11,635 bases of DNA from JAWPNA01 sp045402695 (GCA_045402695.1 JAWPNA010000303.1:1-11635), one strand, 5' to 3'; shown: positions 1 through 6,647, counted from the first letter of the stretch. The notes: generated by a model from the letters alone, not told the origin. Program-made: numbers and translations.

Positions 1-292
1 GGGCCGTGACGTAGTACCGGGCGGCCCACAGGGTCAACGCCAGCAGATCGGCTGGGAAAAGCGGGAACGGATCGGGAAGCTCGGCCACGTCTTTGACACG
101 GGCGTCCGGCACCGACGGCTCCGCCGGGGTCGCGACGATCACCCCCGTCAGCAGGCGGCGCCCCACGGGCACCAGCGCCCTCGCTCCCGGCTCGGCGCAT
201 CCCGCGAGCCCCTCGGGCACCCTGTAGGTGAACAACGCGCGCACCGGCAGCGGCACGGCCACGTCCACGTAGCGTGGTATCTTCTGCGGCAT
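1..292 (-). CDS. priA: Primosomal protein N' (PriA), N-terminal fragment
   Basis: Only the first 97 codons are in the window; the gene runs off the left edge. The translation starts MPQKIPRYVDVAVPLPV, continues with FTYRVPEGL, then ARALVPVGRRLLTGVIVA, and ends with an LTLWAARYY-type segment. This is the layout of the PriA N-terminal DNA 3'-end-binding domain. PriA is the superfamily 2 helicase that recognises stalled forks and restarts replication by loading DnaB; the helicase domains lie outside the window. The ATG at 292-290 is supported by a GAAAGGA Shine-Dalgarno sequence at 305-299, 6 bases upstream and inside trmJ. The start codon shares two bases with the divergent trmJ ATG. In many bacteria priA directly follows coaBC; here four genes (trmJ, pit, DUF47 and udg) lie between them. 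The family call is confident, although no helicase motif is visible. Confidence 0.88.
   Translation of the reverse strand, partial: MPQKIPRYVDVAVPLPVRALFTYRVPEGLAGCAEPGARALVPVGRRLLTGVIVATPAEPSVPDARVKDVAELPDPFPLFPADLLALTLWAARYYVTA
275..283 (+). promoter_or_regulatory. Candidate extended -10 promoter for leaderless trmJ
   Basis: TGG directly followed by TATCTT (275-283) resembles an extended -10 element (TGn plus a hexamer matching TATAAT at four of six positions). No -35 is visible. Transcription would start about 7 bases after the hexamer, at 290-291, which is the A of the trmJ ATG, so the mRNA would have no leader. This fits the absence of a Shine-Dalgarno sequence before that ATG. The site lies inside the priA coding region. 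It is inferred from sequence only. Confidence 0.35.
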
Positions 293-1073
293 GCTCGATC
301 CTTTCTCGCGCGTCGCCGTGGTGCTCCTGCGTCCCAAGAGCCCCGGCAACGTGGGCTCCGTGGCGCGGGGCATGAAGAACATGGGGTTCACGCGCCTCGT
401 CGTGGCCGACCCGATGACCTACGACGACCCAGCCTACTTCGATTCCGAGGCGCGCCGCATGGCCTGGCAGGCGACCGACGTGCTGGAGGCCCGCCTCACG
501 GCGCCTGATCTGGACGAGGCGCTCTTGTCGTTTCACATCGTGGCCGGCACGACCTCCGATCCGCCCGGAGGCGCCCGCGTGATGCCGCCGCGGGAGCTGG
601 CCGCCGAGCTATCGGCCCGGCTTGCGCGGGAGCCCTCGTCCTGCATGGCCCTGCTGTTCGGCCAGGAGGACATCGGACTGACGCGCGAGCACCTCGCGCG
701 CTGCCATCTGGTGGGCACGATTCCCACGGCTTCCGCATACCCCTCGCTCAACCTGGCCCAGGCGGCGTTGCTGTTTCTGTACGAGCTGAGACTGGCTCTG
801 CTGGAACACGCGGGGCCGTCTCTTCACCCACAGGCCACGACTCCCAAGACTGCGCCCGCCGACCCGGTTCCCTCCCACGGCGATCTCGAGGGGTTCCACG
901 CGCGCCTGGAGCGGGCGCTCGACGATATCGGTTTCTTTCAGGGCACGGCGAAGGCCCACATGATGCGCGAGTTGAGGACGATCTTCAATCGCGCCTTGCT
1001 CACGCGGCGGGAGCTGGCCATCCTCGAGGGAGTGGTCCACCAGGTCGTGTGGGCCGCCCGGCGTCGCGGTTGA
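291..1073 (+). CDS. trmJ: tRNA (cytidine/uridine-2'-O-)-methyltransferase, TrmJ-like (SPOUT family)
   Basis: A 260-residue SpoU/TrmH-class methyltransferase. The three knot motifs are present in order: LLRPKSPGNVGSVARGMKNMG (about residues 12-32, including the conserved Asn20 and the likely catalytic Arg26), LLFGQEDIGLT (121-131) and IPTASAYPSLNLAQA (144-158). The C-terminal part (about 200-258: FHARLERALDDIGF then RTIFNRALLTRREL) matches the helical extension typical of TrmJ rather than TrmH or RlmB. TrmJ transfers methyl from S-adenosylmethionine to the 2'-O of residue 32 in the tRNA anticodon loop, acting in the cytoplasm as a dimer. The start is fixed because an in-frame TAG lies at 270-272 and no other start codon occurs before the ATG. 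There is no clear Shine-Dalgarno sequence. The ATG overlaps the divergent priA ATG, and the stop codon lies within the -35 box of the downstream pit promoter. An uncharacterised rRNA target cannot be excluded. Confidence 0.88.
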   Translation: MLDPFSRVAVVLLRPKSPGNVGSVARGMKNMGFTRLVVADPMTYDDPAYFDSEARRMAWQATDVLEARLTAPDLDEALLSFHIVAGTTSDPPGGARVMPPRELAAELSARLAREPSSCMALLFGQEDIGLTREHLARCHLVGTIPTASAYPSLNLAQAALLFLYELRLALLEHAGPSLHPQATTPKTAPADPVPSHGDLEGFHARLERALDDIGFFQGTAKAHMMRELRTIFNRALLTRRELAILEGVVHQVVWAARRRG

Positions 1074-1099
1074 CCTGCGCCGCCGCCTCCTCCTATACT
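1070..1099 (+). promoter_or_regulatory. Sigma70-type promoter for the phosphate transporter
   Basis: TTGACC (1070-1075) and TATACT (1094-1099) are separated by 18 bases. Each matches the sigma70 consensus at five of six positions. The -35 overlaps the trmJ stop codon (TGA, 1071-1073). Predicted transcription start is near 1106, giving a leader of about 52 bases before the GTG at 1158. This suggests pit can be expressed independently of trmJ. No obvious Pho-box direct repeat is seen upstream. Confidence 0.65.
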
Positions 1100-1157
1100 C
1101 GCGGTCCATTCGAGCCGACACACCAACGGACGGGAATCGCAAGGGGAGCCGCCGCTC

Positions 1158-2162
1158 GTGGATCCGCTTCACTTCCTTGTCTTCGCCATCGGCGTGGCCC
1201 TGGTGTTCGACTTCATCAACGGCTTCCACGACGCCGCCAACTCGATCGCCACCGTCGTCTCCACGCGCGTGCTCACCCCCGGCCTGGCGGTGGCCTGGGC
1301 GGCCTTCTTCAATTTCGTGGCCGCGTTCACATTCGGCACCGCGGTGGCCAAGACGATCGGCAAGGGCCTCATCGACGTCAGCGTCGTGGACAACCACGTG
1401 ATCCTGGCCGGCCTCGTGGGGGCGATCGCGTGGGACCTCCTCACCTGGTACTACGGCATCCCATCCAGCTCCAGCCACGCGCTGATCGGAGGCTATGCCG
1501 GCGCCGCCGTGGCCAAGGCCGGCATGGCGTCGATCGTCGCCGGCGGCTGGGCCAAGACCGTGGCCTTCATCTTCCTCTCTCCGGCGATCGGCATGGTGCT
1601 CGGGTTCGGCATCATGCTGCTGATCAACGTCATCTGTCGCAACTCCACGCCAGGCCGGGTGGACCGGTGGTTCCGCAAGCTCCAGCTCATCTCGGCGGGG
1701 CTCTACAGCCTGGGCCACGGGACCAACGACGCGCAGAAGACGATGGGGATCATCACCGGCCTGCTGGTGGCGAACCACAAGCTGGACTCATTCGAGGTGC
1801 CTTACTGGGTGATCCTGTCGTGCCACGCGGCCATCGCCGCGGGGACGCTCTCGGGCGGGTGGCGGATCGTGAAGACCATGGGCCAGCGGATCACAAAGCT
1901 GAAGCCGGTGGGGGGGTTCGCCGCGGAGACGGCGGGCGCCATCACGATCATCGGCTCAGCCCTCGGGGGAATCCCCGTCTCCACCACTCACACCATCACC
2001 GGCGCCATCGTCGGTGTCGGCACCACGCACAGGCTATCCGCCGTCCGCTGGGGCGTGGCCGGAAACATCGTCTGGGCGTGGATCCTCACCATCCCCGCCT
2101 CCGCCGTCATCTCCGCCGTCACCTACTACTTCCTTCTCCGCTTCCAGTTCATTCCCGCCTGA
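1158..2162 (+). CDS. pit: Inorganic phosphate transporter, PiT family
   Basis: A 334-residue, strongly hydrophobic membrane protein of the PiT/PHO4 family, which imports phosphate (often as a metal-phosphate complex) with protons or sodium across the inner membrane. The two duplicated family signatures are visible: FINGFHDAANSIATVVSTR at residues 19-37 and SLGHGTNDAQKTMGII at 184-199. Each is paired with a serine/threonine-rich loop: GIPSSSSHAL (100-109) and GIPVSTTHTITG (271-282). Hydrophobic helices fill most of the rest. Length is normal for the short bacterial and archaeal type. The start is GTG, chosen because AGGGGAG (1142-1148) lies about 9 bases upstream and the protein begins in the expected place. 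It has its own promoter overlapping the end of trmJ. It converges on the DUF47 gene, usually its co-directional partner, with 8 bases between stop codons and no visible terminator. Low-affinity Pi import is the likely role; sulfate transport is a less likely alternative. Confidence 0.93.
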   Translation: MDPLHFLVFAIGVALVFDFINGFHDAANSIATVVSTRVLTPGLAVAWAAFFNFVAAFTFGTAVAKTIGKGLIDVSVVDNHVILAGLVGAIAWDLLTWYYGIPSSSSHALIGGYAGAAVAKAGMASIVAGGWAKTVAFIFLSPAIGMVLGFGIMLLINVICRNSTPGRVDRWFRKLQLISAGLYSLGHGTNDAQKTMGIITGLLVANHKLDSFEVPYWVILSCHAAIAAGTLSGGWRIVKTMGQRITKLKPVGGFAAETAGAITIIGSALGGIPVSTTHTITGAIVGVGTTHRLSAVRWGVAGNIVWAWILTIPASAVISAVTYYFLLRFQFIPA

Positions 2163-2170
2163 TCCTCCTC

Positions 2171-2785
2171 TCACGCGCTCTTCAGGACGATCGCCTCGAG
2201 GACATTGGCGACATCCTCGCACCGGTCCGTCGCGTGCTCGACCTTCTCGATGATCTCTTTTTGCTTGAGCAGCTCGATCGGATCCTTCATCTGCTGGAAC
2301 AGGTGTACCAGTCCCTGGTGAAAGAGACGGTCCCCCTCGTTCTCCAGCATGTGGATCTCAACGCACCGATCCAGGATATGATCGTGCTTGCCGAGGTTTC
2401 CGACCGCATTCTTGATCACCTTTGTCTGGCGGTGCAGAACATCGGTCAGGCTGGCGATCTGCGGCCACGTGTGGGCCACGCTGAAGGCCACCAGACGGTC
2501 GGCGGTGGAATCGATCAAGTCCACCACGTCGTCCAGTTTCACCGCCAGGTCGTGGATATCCTCGCGATCGAACGGCGTGATGAACGACGAGTTGAGCTTG
2601 CGCACCAGGTCGTGCGTCAGCTCGTCGCACTGATGCTCGACGTTCTTGATGCGCGCCGCATACTCCTCGGGTCGATCGCCCGTCTCCACCATGGATTTGA
2701 GGAGGCCCGAGGCCTCGTGGATCTTGCCGGCCAGGTCCGCGAAAATACTGAAGAATGCCTTGTCGTTGGATCGGAGCCCGAACAT
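2171..2785 (-). CDS. DUF47 family (PhoU-like) putative Pit accessory protein
   Basis: A 204-residue, soluble, largely helical protein of the DUF47/TIGR00153 family, a relative of PhoU. Visible marks are MFGLRSNDKAFFSIFADLA at the N-terminus, the HQCDELTHDLVRKLNSSFITP segment and the acidic DREDIHDLAVKLDDVVDLID stretch (about residues 94-113). These E/DxxxD clusters probably bind metal, as in PhoU-like proteins. DUF47 proteins are commonly encoded beside PiT transporters and are thought to regulate them; here the pit gene is adjacent but convergent. The ATG is supported by AAGGGAGG (2797-2790), 4 bases upstream. The gene starts 15 bases after the udg stop, so it is probably the last gene of the yicC-gmk-rpoZ-coaBC-udg transcript. 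If so, its expression would follow housekeeping genes rather than phosphate. Family assignment is firm; the regulatory role is inferred from family and neighbours. Confidence 0.88.
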   Translation of the reverse strand: MFGLRSNDKAFFSIFADLAGKIHEASGLLKSMVETGDRPEEYAARIKNVEHQCDELTHDLVRKLNSSFITPFDREDIHDLAVKLDDVVDLIDSTADRLVAFSVAHTWPQIASLTDVLHRQTKVIKNAVGNLGKHDHILDRCVEIHMLENEGDRLFHQGLVHLFQQMKDPIELLKQKEIIEKVEHATDRCEDVANVLEAIVLKSA

Positions 2786-2800
2786 CTCGCCTCCCTTGAA

Positions 2801-3523
2801 TCACGTCTGGAGAAACGCCATCACCTTCTGCATGTCCTCCCAGACATCTTTCTTCGCCGCGGGGTTGCGCAGCAGGTAGGCCGGATGAAACGTCGGCATG
2901 ACCCGGATTCCCCTGTACTCGCGGAACGTCCCGCGGATCTTCGTGATCCCCGTCGTGGTTTCCAGCAATGCCTGCGCCGCCGCAGACCCCAGGGTGACGA
3001 TGACCCGCGGGTTGATGATCTCGATCTGCCGGTAGAGAAACGGCGTGCAGGCCGCCACTTCGTCGGGCTGCGGCACCCGGTTGTCGGGAGGCCGGCACTT
3101 CACGATGTTGGCGATGTAGACCTCCTCGCGCGCGAAGCCCATCGCCTTGATGATCTGGTTCAGGAGCTGGCCGGCGCGCCCCACGAACGGCAGCCCCTGG
3201 CGGTCCTCGTCGGACCCCGGCCCCTCCCCCACGAACATGAGACGAGCCCGAGCGCTGCCGTCACCAAACACGATTCTCGTGCGCCCGTCGCACAGCTTGC
3301 AGCGGCGGCAGTCGCCGATCTCCTCGACCCGGAGCTGCTCGAGGAGCCCGTCCGGATCAGGCGCCGGTGCCTCACCCTCCCGCGGCAAGGCCTGCAGCGC
3401 GGCCGAGGGCTGAAGGGAGCTTGAGTCAAGCCCGGTCACTCCCATCTCCCGGTAAAACTGAAGGTACTCCCGCGCCTGAGCGCGAAGCCGATCCGGGCCG
3501 CCGCCGCGGCCCTCGGCCGTCAT
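2801..3523 (-). CDS. udg: Uracil-DNA glycosylase, family 4 (iron-sulfur type)
   Basis: A 240-residue protein that removes uracil from DNA to start base-excision repair. Four cysteines placed as in family 4 enzymes would bind the 4Fe-4S cluster: Cys72 and Cys75 (CRRC), Cys143 (NIVKCRPP) and Cys159 (VAACTPF). The active-site motif reads GEGPGSDED (99-107), against the common GEAPGxxED, followed by LPFVGRAGQLL (111-121). The second motif is HPAYLLRNP (213-221). The roughly 60 N-terminal residues are poorly conserved, Pro/Ala-rich linker, as in relatives annotated as SPO1 DNA polymerase-related. I start it at the ATG at 3523-3521, which overlaps the coaBC stop as ATGA and implies coupled translation; the frame stays open to 3607 but that extension has no family similarity. 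DUF47 follows 15 bases later. The gene is an extra member of an otherwise standard housekeeping operon. Confidence 0.92.
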   Translation of the reverse strand: MTAEGRGGGPDRLRAQAREYLQFYREMGVTGLDSSSLQPSAALQALPREGEAPAPDPDGLLEQLRVEEIGDCRRCKLCDGRTRIVFGDGSARARLMFVGEGPGSDEDRQGLPFVGRAGQLLNQIIKAMGFAREEVYIANIVKCRPPDNRVPQPDEVAACTPFLYRQIEIINPRVIVTLGSAAAQALLETTTGITKIRGTFREYRGIRVMPTFHPAYLLRNPAAKKDVWEDMQKVMAFLQT

Positions 3524-4791
3524 ACGGCGCCCGTCTTTCCCGCCACCTTCGCGGCAACCAGGGTCATCAGACGCGAGGCGACCTGCCTCTTGCTCAGGCG
3601 CGGCCACCGATCCTCGTTGCCCAGCCTGTCCACGACCACGACCTCGTTGTCGTCGGAGCCGAAGGCCCCTGGCGGGCCCGGCCCATCGGGCGCGGCCACG
3701 TTGTTGGCCACGACGAGGTCCAGGTTCCTGTCTTCGAGCTTGCGCCGCGCGTTGCGCGACAGGTCCTCGGTCTCGGCGGCGAACCCGACTAAGAACCGGC
3801 TCCCCTTGACCCTCCCGATCTCGGCCAGGATATCCGGAGTGCGCTGAAGCGCCATCTCCCGCGGCGCGTTCTCCTTCTTGATCTTTCCGGAAGCGCGGGA
3901 CGCGGGCCTGAAGTCGGACACCGCCGCCGTCTTCACCACCACCGAAGCACGCTCGAGGTTCGCCATGACCGCCTGTCTCATCTGCTCGGCCGACGTGACG
4001 CGCACCATCTCGACTCCGGCGGGATCGGGCAGGTGCGTCGGCCCCGAGACGAGGATCACGGCGGCCCCCAGGTCCCGCGCCGCTTCGGCCACGGCGAATC
4101 CCATCTTTCCCGTGGAGGGACTGGAAAGAAACCTCACCGGATCGATCTCCTCGCGCGTCGGGCCCGCGGTCACCAGCACGACGTGGCCGCGGAGCCGAGG
4201 CCCGATGGTCGCGCCCGCGTGCAATTGAGCCACCTCCATAGCGCGCGCCACGATCGTGTCGGGATGCGCGAGGCGCCCCACGCCGATCCCCTCGCCGAGC
4301 GAAGCCAGCGGCCCGATTTCAGGCTCGACGACGTGCGCCCCGCGGCGGCGCAGCCGCTCGAGGTTCTCCACGACGGTGGGGTGCTCCCACATCCGGGTGT
4401 TCATGGCGGGAGCCACCATCAGAGGGCAAGTGACCGTCAGGGCGAACGTCGAGAGGAAATCGTCCGCGAGGCCGTAAGCCAGCTTCGCCAGCACATTGGC
4501 GGTGGCGGGCGCCACCAGCAGGAGGTGACACCCTCGCGCAAGACCGATGTGCTCGACGTCCTCGGCTTCGGCGCCGTCTTTGGCCCCTGAGGGGGTCGCA
4601 TCGAAATGGGACGTGATGACGCTTCGCCCCGACAGCGTCTGCAGCGTGAGGGGCGTGATGAACTCATGGGCGTGCGCCGTCATCACGACTGTGACCCGCC
4701 CGCCCTCTCGCCTCACGCCGCGCACGATCTCCGCGGCCTTGTAGGCGGCGATGCCGCCCGTCACACCGAGAACGATCTCGATGTCCGGCAT
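3520..4791 (-). CDS. coaBC: Bifunctional phosphopantothenoylcysteine decarboxylase / phosphopantothenate-cysteine ligase (CoaBC, Dfp)
   Basis: A 423-residue fusion for two steps of coenzyme A synthesis. CoaC (about 1-190) is an FMN flavoprotein with GVTGGIAAYKAAE (9-21), the catalytic His81 in VEHIGLARG, LLVAPATANVLAKLAYGLADD (91-111) and PAMNTRMW (128-135). CoaB (about 200-423) has VTAGPTREEIDPVR (207-220), STGKMGFAVAEAA, KTAAVSDFRP (287-296) and the lysine pair in GKIKKE (302-307). It joins phosphopantothenate to cysteine after CTP activation. Two expected residues are missing. The lid loop GPLASLGEGIGVGRL (160-174) has no cysteine where E. coli Dfp has Cys158, and FLSSPSTGKMG has Ser224 where Dfp has Asn210. 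The ATG is chosen over upstream in-frame codons because AAGGAGGG lies 7 bases before it. It follows rpoZ by 67 bases and overlaps udg by ATGA. The family is certain; full catalytic competence is open. Confidence 0.95.
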   Translation of the reverse strand: MPDIEIVLGVTGGIAAYKAAEIVRGVRREGGRVTVVMTAHAHEFITPLTLQTLSGRSVITSHFDATPSGAKDGAEAEDVEHIGLARGCHLLLVAPATANVLAKLAYGLADDFLSTFALTVTCPLMVAPAMNTRMWEHPTVVENLERLRRRGAHVVEPEIGPLASLGEGIGVGRLAHPDTIVARAMEVAQLHAGATIGPRLRGHVVLVTAGPTREEIDPVRFLSSPSTGKMGFAVAEAARDLGAAVILVSGPTHLPDPAGVEMVRVTSAEQMRQAVMANLERASVVVKTAAVSDFRPASRASGKIKKENAPREMALQRTPDILAEIGRVKGSRFLVGFAAETEDLSRNARRKLEDRNLDLVVANNVAAPDGPGPPGAFGSDDNEVVVVDRLGNEDRWPRLSKRQVASRLMTLVAAKVAGKTGAV

Positions 4792-4798
4792 GCCGGCA

Positions 4799-4806
4799 CC
4801 CTCCTT
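4799..4806 (-). promoter_or_regulatory. Strong ribosome binding site deciding the coaBC start
   Basis: The minus strand reads AAGGAGGG, nearly the full anti-Shine-Dalgarno complement, 7 bases before the ATG at 4791-4789. It rules out the in-frame extension reaching back to 4941, which would overlap rpoZ and has no CoaC similarity. Confidence 0.8.
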
Positions 4807-4858
4807 GAAGACGCACGAGCGGCCCTCACGCGCGGCCCCTCCCCGGGAAGAACGATGG

Positions 4859-5107
4859 TTACTTCCTGGTTTCCTGTTCGTCCGAGCCCGCGGGCTCCAG
4901 TCCTTCGATCCCCGTGGCCACTGGCTGCGGGCCCTGGGCATAGGGGACGCTGCCCGACAGCACTTCCTCCTGAGCGATCGTGGTGAACTTCTTGGAGCGC
5001 GAGCTCACCCGAGGCTTGGCCCCTTTCTGCAACTGGCGGCATCTCAGCGACGCCACGGTGATGAACTCGAACTTGCTTCCCATCTCATCCGGGTACTTGA
5101 TCTGCAC
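4859..5107 (-). CDS. rpoZ: DNA-directed RNA polymerase subunit omega
   Basis: An 82-residue small subunit that binds the beta' subunit and aids RNA polymerase assembly and, in many bacteria, ppGpp response. Recognisable parts are KFEFITVASLRCRQLQKGAKP (residues 12-32), then SKKFTTIAQEEVLSG (38-52), matching the omega core (VAAKRARQLxxGAxP then KKxTTIAxEEI). The remaining 30 residues form an acidic, probably disordered tail, which is variable in this family. The start is GTG at 5107-5105, supported by GGGAGG (5119-5114) 6 bases upstream. It lies 39 bases after gmk and 67 bases before coaBC, the classical order gmk-rpoZ-coaBC, which strengthens the call. Confidence 0.92.
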   Translation of the reverse strand: MQIKYPDEMGSKFEFITVASLRCRQLQKGAKPRVSSRSKKFTTIAQEEVLSGSVPYAQGPQPVATGIEGLEPAGSDEQETRK

Positions 5108-5146
5108 GGCTTTCCTCCCATGATGTGACCTCTTCGGATTGTGTCC

Positions 5147-5761
5147 TCAGGCCCTCGTGAAGCCGGCCACGATCGCGCGGCATGCTTCCTCCTGGCGGGA
5201 CCGGCGGCATCGGTGCGCGAGCACGATCGCCTCGAGCCTCTTGAGCGCCTCCTCGATCGAGTCGTTCACCACGATGTAGTCGTACATGGTGTATCGCTCG
5301 AGCTCCATGCGCGCGGCAACCAGCCTCCTGGTGATCTCCTCGGGGGCGTCGACTCCCCGTCTCTGGAGCCGCCGTTCCAGCGTCGCTCGATCGGGCGGCA
5401 GGATGAAGATCAGGACCGCTTCCTGCCTCAACCTCCTGACGCTGGCCGCCCCCTGCGTATCGATGTCCAGCAGGACATCGCGCCCCGAAGACAAGCTCTC
5501 GTCCACGCGCTTCGCGCTCGTTCCATAGTGATGGCCGTAAACCTGGGCCCACTCGAGAAACTCGCCGGCCTCCACCATCTGATTGAACTCGTCCGGCTTC
5601 ACGAATTGGTAGTCGGTGCCCTCACGCTCCCCTTCACGCCTCGACCGCGTCGTGAAGGAAACCGAGAAGTCGATCTCCGTCAGACCGGAAAGAAGCTTCC
5701 GGATCAAGGTGGTCTTTCCCGTGCCCGAAGGGGCCGAGATCACGAACAGATCCCTACTCAA
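5147..5761 (-). CDS. gmk: Guanylate kinase
   Basis: A 204-residue P-loop kinase that converts GMP and ATP to GDP and ADP in the cytoplasm, essential for GTP and (p)ppGpp supply. The Walker A motif is SAPSGTGKTT (residues 9-18, Lys16). The GMP-binding segment is SFTTRSRREGEREGTDYQFV (about 35-54), with the expected Arg39, Arg42 and Tyr52. A lid with LQRRG and ITRRL follows. Length matches the family (E. coli 207). The start is an unusual TTG at 5761-5759, overlapping the yicC stop by 8 bases; no ATG or GTG is available near the expected N-terminus, and Val7 lies too close to the P-loop strand. Translation is probably coupled to yicC. The C-terminus (CRRSRQEEACRAIVAGFTRA) is richer in Arg and Cys than usual but is in place. 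Confidence 0.95.
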   Translation of the reverse strand: MSRDLFVISAPSGTGKTTLIRKLLSGLTEIDFSVSFTTRSRREGEREGTDYQFVKPDEFNQMVEAGEFLEWAQVYGHHYGTSAKRVDESLSSGRDVLLDIDTQGAASVRRLRQEAVLIFILPPDRATLERRLQRRGVDAPEEITRRLVAARMELERYTMYDYIVVNDSIEEALKRLEAIVLAHRCRRSRQEEACRAIVAGFTRA

Positions 5762-6647
5762 TGTTCTGCACCTGCTCGCGGATCCTCTCCACTTCCGCCT
5801 TCACCTGCAGGGCGTCCCTGCAGATGGCCAGGTCGAGCGCCTTCGAGTTGATCGTGTTTGCCTCCCGGTTCATCTCCTGCATGATGAAGTCGAGCTTCTT
5901 GCCCACCGGCTCCTTGGTGTCGGCCATGAGATCCGTCAACTGCTCGACGTACCCATCCAGCCGGACCAGCTCTTCCGTGATGTCCGAGCGTTCCGCCGCC
6001 AGGGCGACCTCCTGCGCCAGCCGGGTCGGATCGAGAGTGCCGCCGCCCACGGCTGAGCCCAGGTCCTTGATTCTGTCCTTCAACCGTCTCGCGTAGAGGG
6101 GCACCATCTTCGGCGCTCGCCGGCGGATCGCGTCGCAGGATTTCCGGATCCCCAGGATCCGCCTGGCGATATCACGCGCGAGGATCTTCCCCTCCTCCAT
6201 GCGCATGGCGTCGTGCGCGGAGATCGCCTTGTCGAACGCGCTCAGCAACGCCGCCTCATTCTCCCGGATCAACGCGACTGCACCGGGGCGCGACCGGATG
6301 GCGTCGGGAAGCGCCAGCACGTCTTGAATACCGACCTCCCCGGGAAGCTCGTACTGAATCCGGATCTGCTCCGCCGCCTTCAGATACGACGACACCACCG
6401 GATGATTGATCTCGAAAAGCTCCGCCCCGTCGGCTCCGCGCGTCACGTTGACGCTGATGTCGAGGCGGCCACGGTGGACGAGCCCGGAGAGCCGCTGGTG
6501 CAACATCCTCTCCACACCGGCCAGCTCCGAGGGGAGCTTGAACTTCACGTCAGCGAAACGGTGATTGACGCTGCGGACCTCGACCGTCGCCTTGAAGGGG
6601 CCTTCCGAGGCCTCGCCTCGGCCGAACCCCGTCATGCTCTTGATCAC
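5754..6647 (-). CDS. yicC: YicC/YloC family endoribonuclease
   Basis: A 297-residue protein of the YicC/YloC family. It opens with the hallmark IKSMTGFGRGE and VEVRSVNHRFADVKFKLP (about residues 22-39). It ends with the DUF1732 region: EELVRLDGYVEQLTDLM, then GKKLDFIMQEMNREANTINSK. Family members, including E. coli YicC, are reported to be RNases acting on small RNAs and mRNA. I use the GTG at 6647-6645, which gives the canonical MIKSMTGFG start; the ATG at 6635 (MTGFG) is a close alternative with AGGTG 9 bases upstream. It is the first gene of the housekeeping operon, 77 bases or more downstream of a good promoter, and overlaps gmk by 8 bases. The yicC-gmk-rpoZ order is conserved across many phyla. 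Confidence 0.92.
   Translation of the reverse strand: MIKSMTGFGRGEASEGPFKATVEVRSVNHRFADVKFKLPSELAGVERMLHQRLSGLVHRGRLDISVNVTRGADGAELFEINHPVVSSYLKAAEQIRIQYELPGEVGIQDVLALPDAIRSRPGAVALIRENEAALLSAFDKAISAHDAMRMEEGKILARDIARRILGIRKSCDAIRRRAPKMVPLYARRLKDRIKDLGSAVGGGTLDPTRLAQEVALAAERSDITEELVRLDGYVEQLTDLMADTKEPVGKKLDFIMQEMNREANTINSKALDLAICRDALQVKAEVERIREQVQNIE

Noticed and set aside
609..1778. A 389-codon minus-strand open frame across trmJ and pit
   Set aside because: Low-complexity, charged translation with no family resemblance; antisense shadow of two confident genes.
2200..2220. GAGGA/TCCTC inverted repeat near the convergent pit/DUF47 junction considered as a bidirectional terminator
   Set aside because: Only five paired bases around an 11-base loop, no T-run, and it lies inside the DUF47 coding sequence.
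1049..3424. A 791-codon open frame on the plus strand spanning pit and continuing antisense to DUF47 and udg
   Set aside because: It is Arg/His/Pro/Gly-rich with no domain, overlaps three well-supported genes in other frames, and is what GC-rich codon use produces.
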